Part shown: piece by piece, positions 25,707 to 33,934 of the stretch
Layout of the letters: each line of letters begins with the position of its first letter
Position numbering within the stretch: position 1 is the first letter of the stretch
Assembly (NCBI GenBank): GCA_020630955.1
Contig: JAHDIE010000038.1
Span: 1-37,152, forward strand
Length of the DNA stretch: 37,152 nucleotides
Source: Saprospiraceae bacterium
Lineage (GTDB): Bacteria; Bacteroidota; Bacteroidia; Chitinophagales; Saprospiraceae
Reading direction: 5' to 3'
Notes under the pieces: model-generated
Told to the model about the DNA's origin: nothing
The model's database searches: none
The model's input: only the letters and a program-made list of their open reading frames with translations
Made by a program: the position numbers and the translations under genes

Positions 25707-25786
25707 TGTTATTGTTGAAATAAAATATTTTATGAAGCAACCATTTGGTATAAATGGTACACTTAGTTGTAATTATAAAAGAATTT

Positions 25787-26437
25787 ATGAATTCAAAGAT
25801 ATTTTTAGTTGCATTGTTTTTTGTGATTCCCTGGGGCATAGAAGCGCAGGATTTAAAAGAAGGAGAAGAACAGGAACAAGAACGTTTCCTCAATTATTTT
25901 ACTTTTGGCTCATACTTTGACAATGGCTTACATCCCGGTGTTAAAATCGGTTTGAGTCATGTCCTTGGCTCAAAAATTAAATCTCGCCAGTATAGATTTA
26001 AATCGAGAGGTTCTGCATATGGACCAAAGACAAAATCGATAAAGTATTTACTGGATGGGAATGTTGGAATGTATACCCATCCGAATAACCATATTGGTAC
26101 CTTTGTAGGTTTTGGTTTTACTCGTTTGCGAACAGAACAAAGAAAGTTGAGAACATTAGCGTGGAGTTTTGGTGTAAATTATTTGCGGAGATTCTATAAT
26201 ATAGAAACCTACACAGTTTCGGAAAATGGCAAAATTGAAAAAGTATCATTTGCTGGTACAAATAGTTTAATGTTTAATTTAACTCCTTCTTTTGGAAAGG
26301 AAGTAGCTTCTAAAAATGATGGTCAATCATGGAGATGGTATATTGCTCCTAGTTTACAATTTTTAAAATATAATCACTCATTTTTTCCTAATGCATCATT
26401 GGAAATCGGAGCAACTATAAATTTAAATAGAATATGA
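25787..26437 (+). CDS. Outer-membrane beta-barrel-like protein, family unrecognised
   Basis: 216 residues from ATG at 25787, which begins a signal peptide (MNSKIFLVALFFVIPWGIEAQ); the ATG further upstream adds a non-signal extension. The mature part has alternating-residue strands and glycine/tyrosine turns (NYFTFGSYFDNGLHPGVKIGLSHVL, NHIGTFVGFGFTRLRT, WRWYIAPSLQFLKYNHSF), ending in a strand IGATINLNRI, as in small 8- to 10-stranded barrels. I cannot assign it to a named family. It overlaps the next gene start by 4 bases, so the two are translationally coupled. It starts 80 bases after the sugar operon. Confidence 0.65.
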   Translation: MNSKIFLVALFFVIPWGIEAQDLKEGEEQEQERFLNYFTFGSYFDNGLHPGVKIGLSHVLGSKIKSRQYRFKSRGSAYGPKTKSIKYLLDGNVGMYTHPNNHIGTFVGFGFTRLRTEQRKLRTLAWSFGVNYLRRFYNIETYTVSENGKIEKVSFAGTNSLMFNLTPSFGKEVASKNDGQSWRWYIAPSLQFLKYNHSFFPNASLEIGATINLNRI

Positions 26438-27462
26438 AAAAATTATTATTACCGATTATCATGGGAGTACTGATTCTGAATGCTTGTTCAAAGGAAACAA
26501 ATGAAAATTTTGATCATTTCTTTTTGCGCACAGATGGTGCAGACTTATCTGTTGAAGTAAATGGAAATATAGGTTCAGATGTTTTCTTGATTTATTTGCA
26601 TGGAGGTCCTGGAGGTGGAAGTTACCCGTATAACTTTGGATACTTTGCCGAAGAGTTTGAAAAGGATTACGCTATTGTATATCTAGATCAAAGAGGGAAT
26701 GGAGCTTCTCAAGGTTCTTATGATAAGTCAGCTTTAACGCTAGATCAGAATTCCAAAGATATAGCTGAGTTAATAAATTTCTTAAAAGCAAGATATGGTC
26801 AAGAAATTAGTTTGTTTCTTGCTGGTCATAGCTGGGGAGGCATGACAACTACGCATGCATTAGTCACTACTGATATTCAGAAAGACTTAAAAGGTTGGAT
26901 TGAGATCAATGGCGCCCACGATTATAAAAAATTAAATATTGAGGCGATTAAAATGTTTAAAAAAATAGGAGATGAAGAAGTTGAAAAGGAAAATAACCTT
27001 GAGTTTTGGGAAACAACACTAGAAAGGATAAATGAAATGGATACTTTAGCCTTGACAATTGCAGATGAAGGATTTTTAAACTCAACTGGATTTGAAGCAG
27101 AAAGGTACATTGATTCCATAAGCACGGATACTTCTGTTTTTAACTTGCCTTATTATTTGGGCGCACCTGGATTAAGTTTAGCATCATATTCATCCAATTT
27201 ATTTGGCAATCCTATTCTCAATGAAGATTCTAAAAATTCTCCAATGACTGAAAGATTAGGAGAAATTGAAATTCCTTCACTATTCCTTTGGGGTAAATAT
27301 GATTTTGTTGTTCCTCCTGCCTTAGGAATAGATGCTTTTAATAGAGTAGGGACAGAAGAAAAGGAGTTAATAATTTATGAATATTCAGGCCACAGTCCAA
27401 TGGTAAATCAAGCGATTCCATTTACAAATGATATGATAAATTTTGTAGAAAAATATAGGTAA
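26434..27462 (+). CDS. Alpha/beta-hydrolase lipoprotein
   Basis: 342 residues. Lipobox LILNAC (about Cys18). The alpha/beta-hydrolase core shows HGGPGGGSYPY (oxyanion loop, as in proline iminopeptidase-like enzymes), YLDQRGNGASQG, the nucleophile elbow GHSWGG (Ser about 134), a cap domain (about 165-250), the acid in WGKYDFVVPP, and the catalytic His in EYSGHSPMVNQ. All triad residues are present, so it should be active, probably as a peptidase or esterase in the periplasm or at the surface. It is translationally coupled to the barrel-like protein upstream, which might deliver its substrate or act as partner. It is followed by a strong hairpin at 27487-27515. Confidence 0.9.
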   Translation: MKKLLLPIIMGVLILNACSKETNENFDHFFLRTDGADLSVEVNGNIGSDVFLIYLHGGPGGGSYPYNFGYFAEEFEKDYAIVYLDQRGNGASQGSYDKSALTLDQNSKDIAELINFLKARYGQEISLFLAGHSWGGMTTTHALVTTDIQKDLKGWIEINGAHDYKKLNIEAIKMFKKIGDEEVEKENNLEFWETTLERINEMDTLALTIADEGFLNSTGFEAERYIDSISTDTSVFNLPYYLGAPGLSLASYSSNLFGNPILNEDSKNSPMTERLGEIEIPSLFLWGKYDFVVPPALGIDAFNRVGTEEKELIIYEYSGHSPMVNQAIPFTNDMINFVEKYR

Positions 27463-27486
27463 GTGGAGTTTATTCAAAAAAGAAAA

Positions 27487-27515
27487 AAGTCGAAGTTTCT
27501 TCCAGACTTCGACTT
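27487..27515 (-). terminator. Intrinsic terminator, strongest on the minus strand
   Basis: A perfect 10-bp stem AAGTCGAAGT / ACTTCGACTT with a 9-base loop. On the minus strand it is followed by a run of T broken by one C (plus-strand A-run at 27476-27488). On the plus strand the tail is only AATTTTC, so it can also serve the hydrolase gene but less well. Confidence 0.75.
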
Positions 27516-27700
27516 AATTTTCAGATTTGCATCTGAAGCCTTCCTTTGATATAAAGAATTGTGATTAGGTATAGAGTTGTATCTTACTTTGATTAAGGAC
27601 CGGACAATACAGTTACTGTCCAGTCCCACTACTAATCAAGTATACATATTCTTGTATATCATCAATAGATATTTTACAATCTCAAGACAATAGCATAGAG
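27516..27700 (-). ncRNA. Candidate structured RNA ending in the 27487 terminator
   Basis: On the minus strand, upstream of the terminator, lie two further hairpins. One is TTCAGAT/ATCTGAA (27520-27537) around TTGC. The other is a larger one with outer arms TTGATTA/TAATCAA and inner arms GGACCGGACA/TGTCCAGTCC (about 27590-27640) with a single mismatch and a 10-base loop. A hairpin series ending in a U-tract on a strand with no good gene looks like a small RNA or the 3' part of one. A weak minus-strand frame (27682-27891, 69 codons) precedes it, but is not convincing. No known RNA family was recognised. Confidence 0.45.
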
Positions 27701-27891
27701 TTTCTTTGCGGAATACTCGCCAATGGGAAAATCAAATCGTATAAAGAAATGTAATCTGAAAAGATCACATTTGTAGATGTGTCAATATTGTTTTTATTGA
27801 GGTTATGTAAAATAAATTTTTCATTACAACTAACCGAGAATTGTACGTTGCAATATGATTTAAAGATATGTCTAAATATTATTAGAAACAA
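27682..27891 (-). CDS. Doubtful small open frame in front of the hairpin series
   Basis: 69 codons with an ATG at 27891. The product is not recognised: no signal peptide, transmembrane helix or motif, and composition is what AT-rich non-coding DNA would give. It is listed only because a strong minus-strand terminator lies 190 bases downstream, so this strand is probably transcribed. It could be a small protein, a leader, or chance. Confidence 0.15.
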   Translation of the reverse strand: MFLIIFRHIFKSYCNVQFSVSCNEKFILHNLNKNNIDTSTNVIFSDYISLYDLIFPLASIPQRNSMLLS

Positions 27892-27994
27892 GTTTTGTAA
27901 AAAACCTTTTTTATTTTACATAAAAAACCATTGTTTTCCATGATATGATTTTTGATAAGAGGGTGATAAGAAATAGTTATTTGTATATTTAATT

Positions 27995-28747
27995 ATGAGA
28001 ATTGACAGTTATATTAAAAGACCAGCTACACCTATATTGACTCTTTTTTTTGCTTTTTGCTTATTGCCAGATGTGCTTTTTGGGCAAGAATTATCAACCC
28101 ATCAAGTTTTAAAAAATTGTATTAACTATCACGACCCTAAAGGGCAATTATTATCGAAAGCGTTAAGTTTTATGATCAAGGAAACAAGGCCAAATGATTC
28201 AGATAGGAATACAAGAATAGCTATTAATATTCCTAAAGAGGAATTTTCTTTGATCCAGATTAGAGACTCATATGAGATTGAATCAATCTTAAAAAAAGGG
28301 GAATCATATTTTCTTATCAATGGAAGCGAAACATTTTCTGAAGAATTAAAAGAAAAATTTCGACTCAATGAAAAGCGTTTGTTAATGCTTAAGAATTATT
28401 ATCAATATCTTTGGTTGTTGCCCAATAAACTTTTAGATGATGGAGCGAGGCTTTCAGAGAAGATAAATAGAAAAGAATTCTTTGGTAGAGATGCACTGGA
28501 AATGAAAGTCACTTATGATCCTGATGTTGGAAAGGATATATGGTATTTTTATTTTCATCCAGAAAACTATGCTTTAATTGGTTACAGATTCTATCATGAT
28601 GAAATTCAAAATGATGGAGAGTACATTATTTTGGATGGAGAAGTCAAATCTGGAAAAATTCGCATTCCAAAAGAAAGAAAATGGTACATGCATCAAAATG
28701 ATAAATATTTGGGTTCAGATATTTTAGAAAAATTAACCACGAGATAG
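27995..28747 (+). CDS. DUF6503-type exported protein
   Basis: 250 residues. Signal peptide (about 1-31, ending LLPDVLFGQ). The mature sequence fits DUF6503: HQVLKNCINYHDPKG at the start, LKNYYQYLWLLPNKLLDDGA in the centre, and KVTYDPDVGKDIWYFYFHPENYALIGYRFYHDE..NDGEYIILDGE near the end. The pattern suggests a beta-rich, LolA/LppX-like fold, but function is unknown. It is monocistronic, between the hairpin region and a terminator shared with the convergent DUF4932 gene. Confidence 0.75.
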   Translation: MRIDSYIKRPATPILTLFFAFCLLPDVLFGQELSTHQVLKNCINYHDPKGQLLSKALSFMIKETRPNDSDRNTRIAINIPKEEFSLIQIRDSYEIESILKKGESYFLINGSETFSEELKEKFRLNEKRLLMLKNYYQYLWLLPNKLLDDGARLSEKINRKEFFGRDALEMKVTYDPDVGKDIWYFYFHPENYALIGYRFYHDEIQNDGEYIILDGEVKSGKIRIPKERKWYMHQNDKYLGSDILEKLTTR

Positions 28748-28891
28748 AAGAAAGATCAACCATCACAGATCAAAATCAAATATTTCTTTATCGCTCTACT
28801 AATTTGCCAATTCGTTGCATTTTACTATTTGTGTGATTGATTGAGAGGTGTAAAAGATTATTTTAAATGATATATAATCCTTGTTTAAAGG

Positions 28892-28922
28892 AAAAGGCAT
28901 TCCCATTGCGGGAATGCCTTTT
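28892..28922. terminator. Bidirectional terminator between convergent genes
   Basis: A perfect 13-bp stem AAAAGGCATTCCC / GGGAATGCCTTTT with a 5-base loop ATTGC. The A/T ends give a U-tract in both directions. It serves the DUF6503 gene (stop at 28747) and the sigma operon that ends at 28948. Confidence 0.9.
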
Positions 28923-28947
28923 ATACAGATCTTTGTTAAAACTATGA

Positions 28948-30351
28948 TTATTGATTTTTAGACCAGCTTAGTATATGGTCATATAATTCGTCTATTGTAA
29001 TTGAGGGATTGTCCTTATATACATGAAGTAATTCTCTATTGAATTCTTTAAACTTAATAAAGCCTCTACCTTTAGTCATTTGATTTTCCATTATTGGTAA
29101 AAATTCTTCTAATTGTTGATCGGTATAATTATCGAATATGTATAAAGAGTAAACTGCAAAGGTCATGTATTCATTGAAAACCATGTAGGGATTATGGTAG
29201 TTGTTTGTAATTTCGCTTGGCGACCATTTTTCTCTACTTTCAAAAGATTCATTTATTCGTTCTATATAGTTATTTGAAATTGGATTTACATAATTATGAT
29301 CAATTTCAGTAAACACAACTCGACTCTGAATCAATTCGTTCTGGACAGCGTTGTATTTATCCATGTATTCTGCTTTGCAAATAAACATAAAGGTTTGACT
29401 AAAATTGTCTTCAGTAAATTTTTGGGTTGAATGTGCGCCACTGATAATGGGAGAAAAATATATGACATAGGATCCATACCCAAATTTAAATTTGTCGTCT
29501 AACCAATCTTGCATTTTCTGAATGGGATTCAGTTGATTATAAGTTACTATTAATGAATCATAATAGGATTTATTGCTTTTATAAAAGGCTCGAAAATTTG
29601 ACTCCTTTGCAAAATCTTCGATTAAATCTTTACTCCCCATAGGATCGACAGGAGTCCATCCTTTGGCGAATTCTTTTACAGTTCCCATATTCACAATATG
29701 GTTGTCTGCGTCAAATTCATAAGCACAAGCATTCATCTTTAATCCATAATAATACATATAAGCCTCGTTCGAAAACATTTCTGCTTCATTGTCCTCTACA
29801 TATCTCAATCCGCTGATGTAATGTTGAATGGTGTCGATAATAGGATGATTGCGAAATGGCTCAAAGTGCTTCTTTACTCGTTTATAATAGTCTGTGGAGG
29901 TGTCAAACATATTTGTCTCTTTTTCAGCATCTTTATGCAGTACCATAATAATATTTACCAATTCACTTATCTCAGGAATTTCTACAAAGGTTTTGTTTTG
30001 GTGCTTGGCTATATATTCATTGGAGAAAGTGGCATTTGGTTCTACACCAATAATTTGAGTGTATGCTGTATCTACTTTGTTTAAAATAATAGCAAAATCA
30101 ATTGTATCCCCTTGAGCCACCGTATAGCTAATAGAATCCTCACCATCTGAAAAGAGAACTACTGCTTGTTTTTCTATTTCAGCATGAAAAATATCGGGAA
30201 CCAAAGATGTGTCCAGAAGCCAATTGGTTGTGATTATTTCGTCATCTACTTTTATTGTAAACGAGGAGTGAGAGGTGTGCAAGATGTTCTGAGCTAAGAA
30301 CGGTGAAGTGCATAACAATACTGTAATTATTGAAACAATAATTTTCATCAA
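28948..30351 (-). CDS. DUF4932-type exported protein, possible metallopeptidase relative
   Basis: 467 residues. Signal peptide (about 1-21, ending PFLAQ). Conserved stretches match DUF4932-like proteins: NATFSNEYIAKHQNKTFVEIPEISELVNII (about 108-137), FEPFRNHPII, VVFTEIDHNYVNPISNNYIERI, and FNEYMTFAVYSLYIFDNY. The EYMTFA segment lies where related proteins have a H-E-Y-x-x-A-type metal-binding stretch, but the first His is an Asn-Glu here, so catalysis is doubtful. It is the last gene of the second ECF sigma operon (24-base gap after the barrel fusion), so it is likely under the same control. Two adjacent Met codons start the gene; either may be used. Confidence 0.75.
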   Translation of the reverse strand: MMKIIVSIITVLLCTSPFLAQNILHTSHSSFTIKVDDEIITTNWLLDTSLVPDIFHAEIEKQAVVLFSDGEDSISYTVAQGDTIDFAIILNKVDTAYTQIIGVEPNATFSNEYIAKHQNKTFVEIPEISELVNIIMVLHKDAEKETNMFDTSTDYYKRVKKHFEPFRNHPIIDTIQHYISGLRYVEDNEAEMFSNEAYMYYYGLKMNACAYEFDADNHIVNMGTVKEFAKGWTPVDPMGSKDLIEDFAKESNFRAFYKSNKSYYDSLIVTYNQLNPIQKMQDWLDDKFKFGYGSYVIYFSPIISGAHSTQKFTEDNFSQTFMFICKAEYMDKYNAVQNELIQSRVVFTEIDHNYVNPISNNYIERINESFESREKWSPSEITNNYHNPYMVFNEYMTFAVYSLYIFDNYTDQQLEEFLPIMENQMTKGRGFIKFKEFNRELLHVYKDNPSITIDELYDHILSWSKNQ

Positions 30352-30375
30352 GATAGGTTTTAATAATTTAGTTAT

Positions 30376-31947
30376 TTAAAATTTATATCCGAAACCAATA
30401 TTTGCATTTATAGCAGCGAGCTCATGTTTGTAGTTTGATTTTGGAGAACTTGCTTCATACTGAAATTGGTAATGGACGCGTGAAAAAATATGCCAATGAT
30501 TTCCAAGCGGTATTTTATACGACAGACTTACAAAAGGTTTGATCAATGGCTTAGTTTTATAATCAGCCAAGGAGGAAATGTCGATTGGGTTGTTTTCATT
30601 GTCATAAATAAATCCGTTTCTGGAAAAAGTTTGTATTAGGTTGACGCCACCACCTAAGAAAAAGTTACTTCTTTTTATGTTTATCTTTTTTTCTGCTCCA
30701 ATATTGAATCTTAAAAATTGGCTTTTGTGATATTGAATGTATGTATTGCGGTCTGTTTGGATAGCAAAAAAACCACTTTCTACAGGAGTGTTTTTTATAA
30801 TAGATTCTGTTTCAGTATGAAAATCAAAACGTCGATAATTCTGCATTATGTCTAGACCAATATATAAGATTGAATTTAATGGCATCTTTCTTTCAAGACT
30901 TATGTTTATTGAACTAGTTTCTAAAGAAGTGGTGTTGTTATTCAACAATGAAAGTGTGTCTAGATTTTCATTTGTGTAACTCCCTATCTTATGAACATGA
31001 TATCCAATTCCTATGCCTGCTTGGATGTTCCATTTAAGTGGTCTTGGAATATCGATAAGCAACATTGGATGGTTCTTATTTGATTTCTGATTTGTCGTAA
31101 TAGCTGAAGGCTGTATAAAAGGTAAGATAGAAATTTCACCTAGGGCATCGTGAAGCATTGATGCTTCTTCATTTTCTTCTTTCTTTAATAAGCTACTTAA
31201 GGTTGGCTGGGTCAAGCTTTGTTTAGTCTCTTGAGACGAATTTATTTTTTTGTCCTTTGAGTGATGGGCATTGTCGGATAACTTAGATTCATTGATTTTG
31301 TTAATCTCGGACTTCTCAATTTTATTATGGTTTCTATTATTTGGACTGATCAAACTTAGCCCCTCATTCTTTTCAATATGATTGATTTTGTTATTTCTGC
31401 TATCTTCAAGATTGTTGTCAAAATCACTGTTCTTCTGATGTACATCTATGTCAATTTCATTCAGGCTATGAGGCATTGATTTGTTCTGAATAGTAGAGTT
31501 TGAGATAGATCGATTGGATGATAAAAGGGTGTCAGAATGTTTGCTATTTTTTATATTTTCTTGCTCAGATGTATTTTTGTCAATTTGTTCGACAGCAACA
31601 GCTTGTATTGAATTAGATTCTATTATTGTGTTGGGCTTTTTTTGACTATTGATTTTTGATGATTGGCTAATTTTGTTGTTTCTATTTGAATTGGTCGAGT
31701 TAATATTCTCTGAATAAGTATTAGCATCTAATTTGTTAGGGTCTGTTAATAAGTCTTTCGATAAGAAAAGGCTTATGCCGATCATGATAATAAGAAGAAA
31801 AGAAATCAAAAAAGCATTTCGATTTAGAAGTGATTTTTTTGCTGTGGGAAATTTCTCATCAGCAATAATTTTTGACCAAAGTTTTTCCCTATCAATTGGT
31901 GCTTTAAATTTGTCAATTTTGTTTTCAAATTTATCTTCATTCTTCAT
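30376..31947 (-). CDS. Anti-sigma-like head / disordered linker / outer-membrane barrel single-chain protein
   Basis: 523 residues; overlaps the sigma stop by 4 bases. Residues 1-42 are hydrophilic (DKFKAPIDREKLWSKIIADEKFP), as in short anti-sigma heads. One transmembrane helix lies at about 45-63 (AFLISFLLIIMIGISLFLS). Residues about 70-300 are extremely Asn/Ser/Lys-rich with few hydrophobics, so probably a flexible linker. Residues about 305-523 form a small barrel (WNIQAGIGIGYHV, SFFAIQTD, FLGGGVNLIQTF, KPFVSLSYKIPLG) with a C-terminal aromatic (INANIGFGYKF), the mark of outer-membrane proteins. The layout equals that of 20984-22285, although the spacer type and the barrel sequence are different. 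Confidence 0.75.
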   Translation of the reverse strand: MKNEDKFENKIDKFKAPIDREKLWSKIIADEKFPTAKKSLLNRNAFLISFLLIIMIGISLFLSKDLLTDPNKLDANTYSENINSTNSNRNNKISQSSKINSQKKPNTIIESNSIQAVAVEQIDKNTSEQENIKNSKHSDTLLSSNRSISNSTIQNKSMPHSLNEIDIDVHQKNSDFDNNLEDSRNNKINHIEKNEGLSLISPNNRNHNKIEKSEINKINESKLSDNAHHSKDKKINSSQETKQSLTQPTLSSLLKKEENEEASMLHDALGEISILPFIQPSAITTNQKSNKNHPMLLIDIPRPLKWNIQAGIGIGYHVHKIGSYTNENLDTLSLLNNNTTSLETSSINISLERKMPLNSILYIGLDIMQNYRRFDFHTETESIIKNTPVESGFFAIQTDRNTYIQYHKSQFLRFNIGAEKKINIKRSNFFLGGGVNLIQTFSRNGFIYDNENNPIDISSLADYKTKPLIKPFVSLSYKIPLGNHWHIFSRVHYQFQYEASSPKSNYKHELAAINANIGFGYKF

Positions 31948-32495
31948 GACCGATTCAATTTAACTGGATGATTGATTAATTTGGATTGGATTTGTTTTTT
32001 CGCTCTGGTCAAATAAGATCTTGATGTGCTTGTATTTATTTGAAGCTCTTCCGAAATCTCTTTGTGTGAATATCCATCAATTTCAAATAGATTAAATACC
32101 ACTCTATATTTATCTGGAATAGAAGAAATGGCCTCTATCAATTCTTCTGTATCCATTTCAAGTAAGAGTGGATCGATATTGCCGACGATCTTCAATTGAT
32201 CATTCTCAATAGGTTCAAATTCTAAGACCTTCTTTCTTAAGTGGTTAAGACATTCCCTTATCGTTATTGTTGTAATCCAAGTATTAAACGATGCTTTTTT
32301 TGAATCAAATTTATCAAGATTATTGAATACTTTTAAAAACACATCTTGGAGGATGTTCTCTACATAATATTGATTGGATACATATCTGATGGCGATAAAA
32401 TATAGCCTGTCTAAAAAAAGTTCATATAGTGCCTTCTGACCTTCTAGATCTTTTTTTAAACAAGCTACAATGATATTTTTTAAGCCTTGGTCCAA
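31944..32495 (-). CDS. ECF-type RNA polymerase sigma-70 factor
   Basis: 183 residues. Region 2: IIVACLKKDLEGQKALYELF, VSNQYYVENILQDVFLKVFNNLDKF and WITTITIRECLNHLRKK. Region 4: ISSIPDKYRVVFNLFEIDGYSHKEISEELQINTSTSRSYLTRAKKQIQSKL (about 126-176). Typical ECF length without extra domains. The four-base overlap with the barrel fusion gene indicates coupled synthesis of sigma and its presumed inhibitor. It follows the SdrD-B-like lipoprotein gene by 12 bases on the same strand, making a four-gene unit. Confidence 0.95.
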   Translation of the reverse strand: MDQGLKNIIVACLKKDLEGQKALYELFLDRLYFIAIRYVSNQYYVENILQDVFLKVFNNLDKFDSKKASFNTWITTITIRECLNHLRKKVLEFEPIENDQLKIVGNIDPLLLEMDTEELIEAISSIPDKYRVVFNLFEIDGYSHKEISEELQINTSTSRSYLTRAKKQIQSKLINHPVKLNRS

Positions 32496-32507
32496 GATAT
32501 CCTTTCT

Positions 32508-33710
32508 TTAAATCCTTTTAAGCGTAAAGATGTTGTCATCGTCCTCACTGTCTTGGAAAGGAACATCTGTTTGAATTAATGTACAATCTCCGTTATCTGT
32601 AGGCTCAGCAGGTTCTGGGCTTTCATCTGTAGCACTCACGCATTCAAAGTCTGAGGATATTTTTAACTGTATTACATAATCTTCTGGTGGAAGGTTTTGG
32701 AATCTGAAATATCCGTTTACATCACTAGGAGACCATGCAACAAATGACCCTTCTGGTAGTCCATTTGCATCTCTTTTATATATTTCAACCCTTTCTCCCG
32801 AAATGGGTACATCTCCAACTCCGTCTTGATTGGTGTCCTCCATCACATATCCTGTTGCATTATACCATTTGGGGATCGCATAGAAATTATTATCCGCGTC
32901 ATGCTCACCATCCGAAATATCTACAGGAATCCAATAAACGTATGTTGTTCCTAAGTCATTGTCAGGACTTTCATCCCCGGCATCGGTTATTTCATAATCT
33001 ACCACATTTGCGAAAGCGACAGTATATTCACCAGCTACTACATTTTCAAAGTGATAATTCCCAAACTCATCAGTGTGTGTATTATCCAGGGCCAGACCTA
33101 TGGGACCTCCGCTCATATCTGATCTTCTCGAAAGCCATAGCTTCGCACCCTCTAATGGGCCGTCAATGATACCATCTTTGTTGATGTCAATTTTAATGTT
33201 CCCAGAAATAGCTCCATCTATATTGACCAATTGTACAACCCAATCATTTCCATCATCATTTTCGTCCTCATCCAAGCCCACAAAAATAATGCTTGAAAGC
33301 TCAGTCTCAAAAGTATCTCCATCAGGCGTGTTGTCTGTGCCCGTGATTGATTTTGTTGGTAAATGGTAGTAGAGGACCAGATGAGAGTCATCCATTGGTT
33401 GTAAGCCGGCAAACAAATATTCACCATCTTCATTCACGTCAGCCCAAAGAATTTCATTATAAGGTGCATCTAAAGTATCAGGTCGTTCACCTTTGATTTC
33501 TTGGATTAGGTTATTTTCACCTAGATATATTCTAGCACCTTCTAAGAAAGAATCCCCAACACCATCATCATCTTCATCAATATAGGCTAATCCTGAAATA
33601 CTTTGTTCTAATATTTGTACTGTGCTACTAGGGATAATTTCACTTTCCTTGGAGCATGCTAATAGACTACTGATAATAATAGCAATAATTAGATATATAA
33701 TATTTTTCAT
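32508..33710 (-). CDS. SdrD B-like/SpaA-like calcium-binding repeat lipoprotein
   Basis: 400 residues. Lipobox SSLLAC (Cys19). Three Ig-like repeat units each begin with an acidic, calcium-type loop: YIDEDDDGVGDSFLEGARIYL (about 43-63), IDINKDGIIDGPLEGAKLWL, and MEDTNQDGVGDVPISGERVEIY. Each closes with a strand such as GNYHFENVVAGEYTVAF or GYFRFQNLPPEDYVIQL. These are SdrD B-like domains found in surface proteins, with the DxDxDG sites needing calcium for folding. First gene of the ECF sigma operon; a surface lipoprotein encoded with a sigma factor and barrel could be the ligand-sensing or regulated part. The upstream 224-base gap is divergent to the MbnP operon. Confidence 0.8.
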   Translation of the reverse strand: MKNIIYLIIAIIISSLLACSKESEIIPSSTVQILEQSISGLAYIDEDDDGVGDSFLEGARIYLGENNLIQEIKGERPDTLDAPYNEILWADVNEDGEYLFAGLQPMDDSHLVLYYHLPTKSITGTDNTPDGDTFETELSSIIFVGLDEDENDDGNDWVVQLVNIDGAISGNIKIDINKDGIIDGPLEGAKLWLSRRSDMSGGPIGLALDNTHTDEFGNYHFENVVAGEYTVAFANVVDYEITDAGDESPDNDLGTTYVYWIPVDISDGEHDADNNFYAIPKWYNATGYVMEDTNQDGVGDVPISGERVEIYKRDANGLPEGSFVAWSPSDVNGYFRFQNLPPEDYVIQLKISSDFECVSATDESPEPAEPTDNGDCTLIQTDVPFQDSEDDDNIFTLKRI

Positions 33711-33934
33711 TTTTTCATTTTTAAGTACATTTATACCAAGAGTTTGCCGCGGTGTTTCTTGCTTCTATTCAATTATACACATGAAATGAGATGAACGCTG
33801 CAAATATTTATTTATACTTCGATTAATTTCTGCGGATTATATTGAGTTTTTTCTTTTGAGATCCTACTATTTTCAATTATCTTCATAGAAATTGAAAAAC
33901 AATTGTACTAAACCTTATTGCAAACCCATTTATC
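33711..33934. promoter_or_regulatory. Divergent intergenic region: SdrD-B-like/sigma operon and MbnP operon
   Basis: 224 bases without a gene. Both operons must start here. I see no clear TAnnTTTG box at a sensible distance on either strand, so these promoters may use another sigma factor, for example the ECF factor encoded in the minus-strand operon. That last point is inference. Confidence 0.4.

Noticed and set aside
27586-27641. Hairpin as an insertion-sequence terminal repeat or attachment site
   Set aside because: No transposase, no matching copy elsewhere in the window, and a terminator with U-tract follows on one strand, which fits an RNA better.
32735-33169. 144-codon plus-strand frame rich in His/Leu/Gln
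   Set aside because: Antisense shadow of the SdrD-B-like lipoprotein gene; composition reflects the complementary codons.
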